64,000 bases of DNA, taken from Amphritea sp965140695 (GTDB lineage Bacteria > Pseudomonadota > Gammaproteobacteria > Pseudomonadales > Balneatricaceae). Below the pieces are notes generated by a model. It saw nothing but the letters and a program-made list of their open reading frames with translations, was not told the DNA's origin and did no database searches. This document shows, piece after piece, positions 62,989-64,000 of the stretch. The stretch spans positions 482,292-546,291 of the forward strand of contig OZ223296.1 in assembly GCA_965140695.1 (NCBI GenBank), in the 5' to 3' direction. How positions within the stretch are numbered: the stretch's first letter is position 1; each line of letters opens with the position of its first letter. The position numbers were made by a program, and so were the translations under genes.

Positions 62989-64000
62989 TCAGATCGCGCC
63001 ATTCTCACGTAACAGTTCCAAAATGGCATTGGGCCTGAGCCGCGACAGACTGCGCTGAGACATTCAGGCCTGAGATCCGCGCTGTTGCCATCCAGATCAA
63101 CCAGCAGCGCTGCATTTGGCAAGGCTGTTGCCGCCGCATCGGTGAGTACCAGCAGGCCGTTCTCATTCAGCAGGCTGATGTCTCATCGATGCCGGTAGCC
63201 ACGGTGCTGTTGTTCAGTACCACAACCGCACGGCCCTGATTGAACAGTTGGCGTTCAGTGGTGTAGAGCAGGGTATCCCGTTGTGCCTGCGAACCACCCT
63301 GAATCGCCAGGGTGATTGCTTTCTGGCGCGAAAACGGCGTTCACGGTCCTGCTTGCTGATAGCGCTGTTGGTGGTTACCAGGTTATCGCTAACCTGCTGG
63401 CCGGCATCGTTGTCTGCCGCAATCATGCCCGCAGCAACGGTGATGTTGGTCAGACGATCGATAATGATGAATGATCCGGTGGTGTGGTGAGAGCGGTAAT
63501 CGTCGGTGACTACCGGACGTTCAGAGTAATCTCACAACGGCCAATCTCATCAGCTTCAGCGTCGCTGCCGGGTGTTGTTGCTGCGTGTTTACATCAACAC
63601 AGTGGCGGATACTGCTGATGCCGCCGGCAACGGTTTGGGTGGCCAGTTTAATATCATACTGCCGACCCGCATCAGTTCCTGTTCAGCCATCCAGACAACC
63701 ATCGCATCAAAGCGATTGCTGACCTGAGTATTATCGTTGCTGTGAACGATCATATCGCCACGGCTGATATCGATCTCATCTTCCAGTGTCAGCGTGACGG
63801 CATCGGTGGGAACGCTTCTTCAAGCTCGCCTTCGAAAGAGACAATCGACTTTACGCGGACTGCTTTTGCCCGATGGTAAAACAGTGATCTCATCACCGGA
63901 CGTACAACACCTGACCCCAGGGTGCCGCAATAGCCACGGAAATCCAGATTAGGGCGGTTTACATACTGAACCGGGAAGCGCAGCTGATCAAAATTCTGGT
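62989..64000 (-). pseudogene. cysN: Sulfate adenylyltransferase large subunit (CysN), 3' part, many frameshifts
   Basis: Read on the minus strand across frames: FRFPVQYVNRP-like LRFPVQYVNRPNLDFRG, GTLGSGVVRPGDEI, DEIDISRGDMIV, TGSFIIIDRLTNITVAAGM. This is the end of CysN, the GTPase subunit that makes APS from sulfate and ATP. Staying in frame needs at least nine single-base corrections, near 63899, 63860, 63807, 63666, 63549, 63523, 63323, 63182 and 63050. Past the CysN core a ~145-residue tail (ERQLFNQGRAVVVL, then LLENGAI-type end) recalls APS kinase (CysC), but the P-loop reads GGSQAQRDT. The gene runs off the window. Confidence 0.85.

Overview
The window reads as chromosome of a marine, aerobic gammaproteobacterium of the Oceanospirillales type (Oceanospirillaceae-like: Neptunomonas, Amphritea and Marinobacterium are plausible relatives). 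This is inferred from the mix of a Pseudomonas-style phenol operon, an Rnf complex next to nth, class Ia nrdAB-yfaE, a PHB reductase gene and several families typical of this group (DUF2788, DUF2986, VF530, TIGR02647, DUF349). I saw no insertion sequence, prophage, CRISPR array or replication origin.

Bases 1-15,150 form a phenol catabolic region. A multicomponent phenol hydroxylase (dmpLMNOP, dmpL cut by the window edge) makes catechol. A LysR gene then stands divergent from a DoxX / glutathionyl-hydroquinone reductase / LigB-type dioxygenase cassette that looks like quinone defence. A textbook sigma-54 promoter with two upstream XylR/DmpR-like dyads starts the lower pathway: dmpQ (ferredoxin), dmpB (catechol 2,3-dioxygenase), dmpC, dmpE, dmpF, dmpG, dmpH, a membrane-anchored ABM-domain protein, and dmpI. 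The hydrolase dmpD is absent, so catechol must flow through the dehydrogenase / 4-oxalocrotonate branch to pyruvate and acetyl-CoA.

Bases 15,150-47,300 are mixed housekeeping genes: MATE exporter, phaB, a DUF349 protein, YchJ, sbcB, an M16 protease, a K+ channel with RCK domains, EamA transporter, Tim44-like protein, yaaA, trpS, sulfurtransferase, DyP peroxidase, cysK, a DUF4139 protein paired with a pseudokinase-FGE fusion, kdsA, a HugZ-like protein, a small-GTPase fusion, dsbB, an SGNH hydrolase and a 2OG-Fe(II) oxygenase. The tRNA-Tyr gene at 47.3 kb has a very long terminator hairpin and about three tandem 146-bp repeats downstream of it.

Bases 47,400-53,400 hold nrdA-nrdB-yfaE behind two NrdR boxes, then DUF2986-VF530 and a gene-poor stretch with two DnaA-box-like sites. 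Bases 53,400-62,750 hold nth, small unknown genes and the rnfABCDGE operon on the minus strand; RnfC carries a very long tail with three 69-residue repeats. The last 1.5 kb contains a frameshifted rnfA and a cysN 3' end with at least nine single-base indels, which suggests poor sequence quality near a contig end rather than gene decay.
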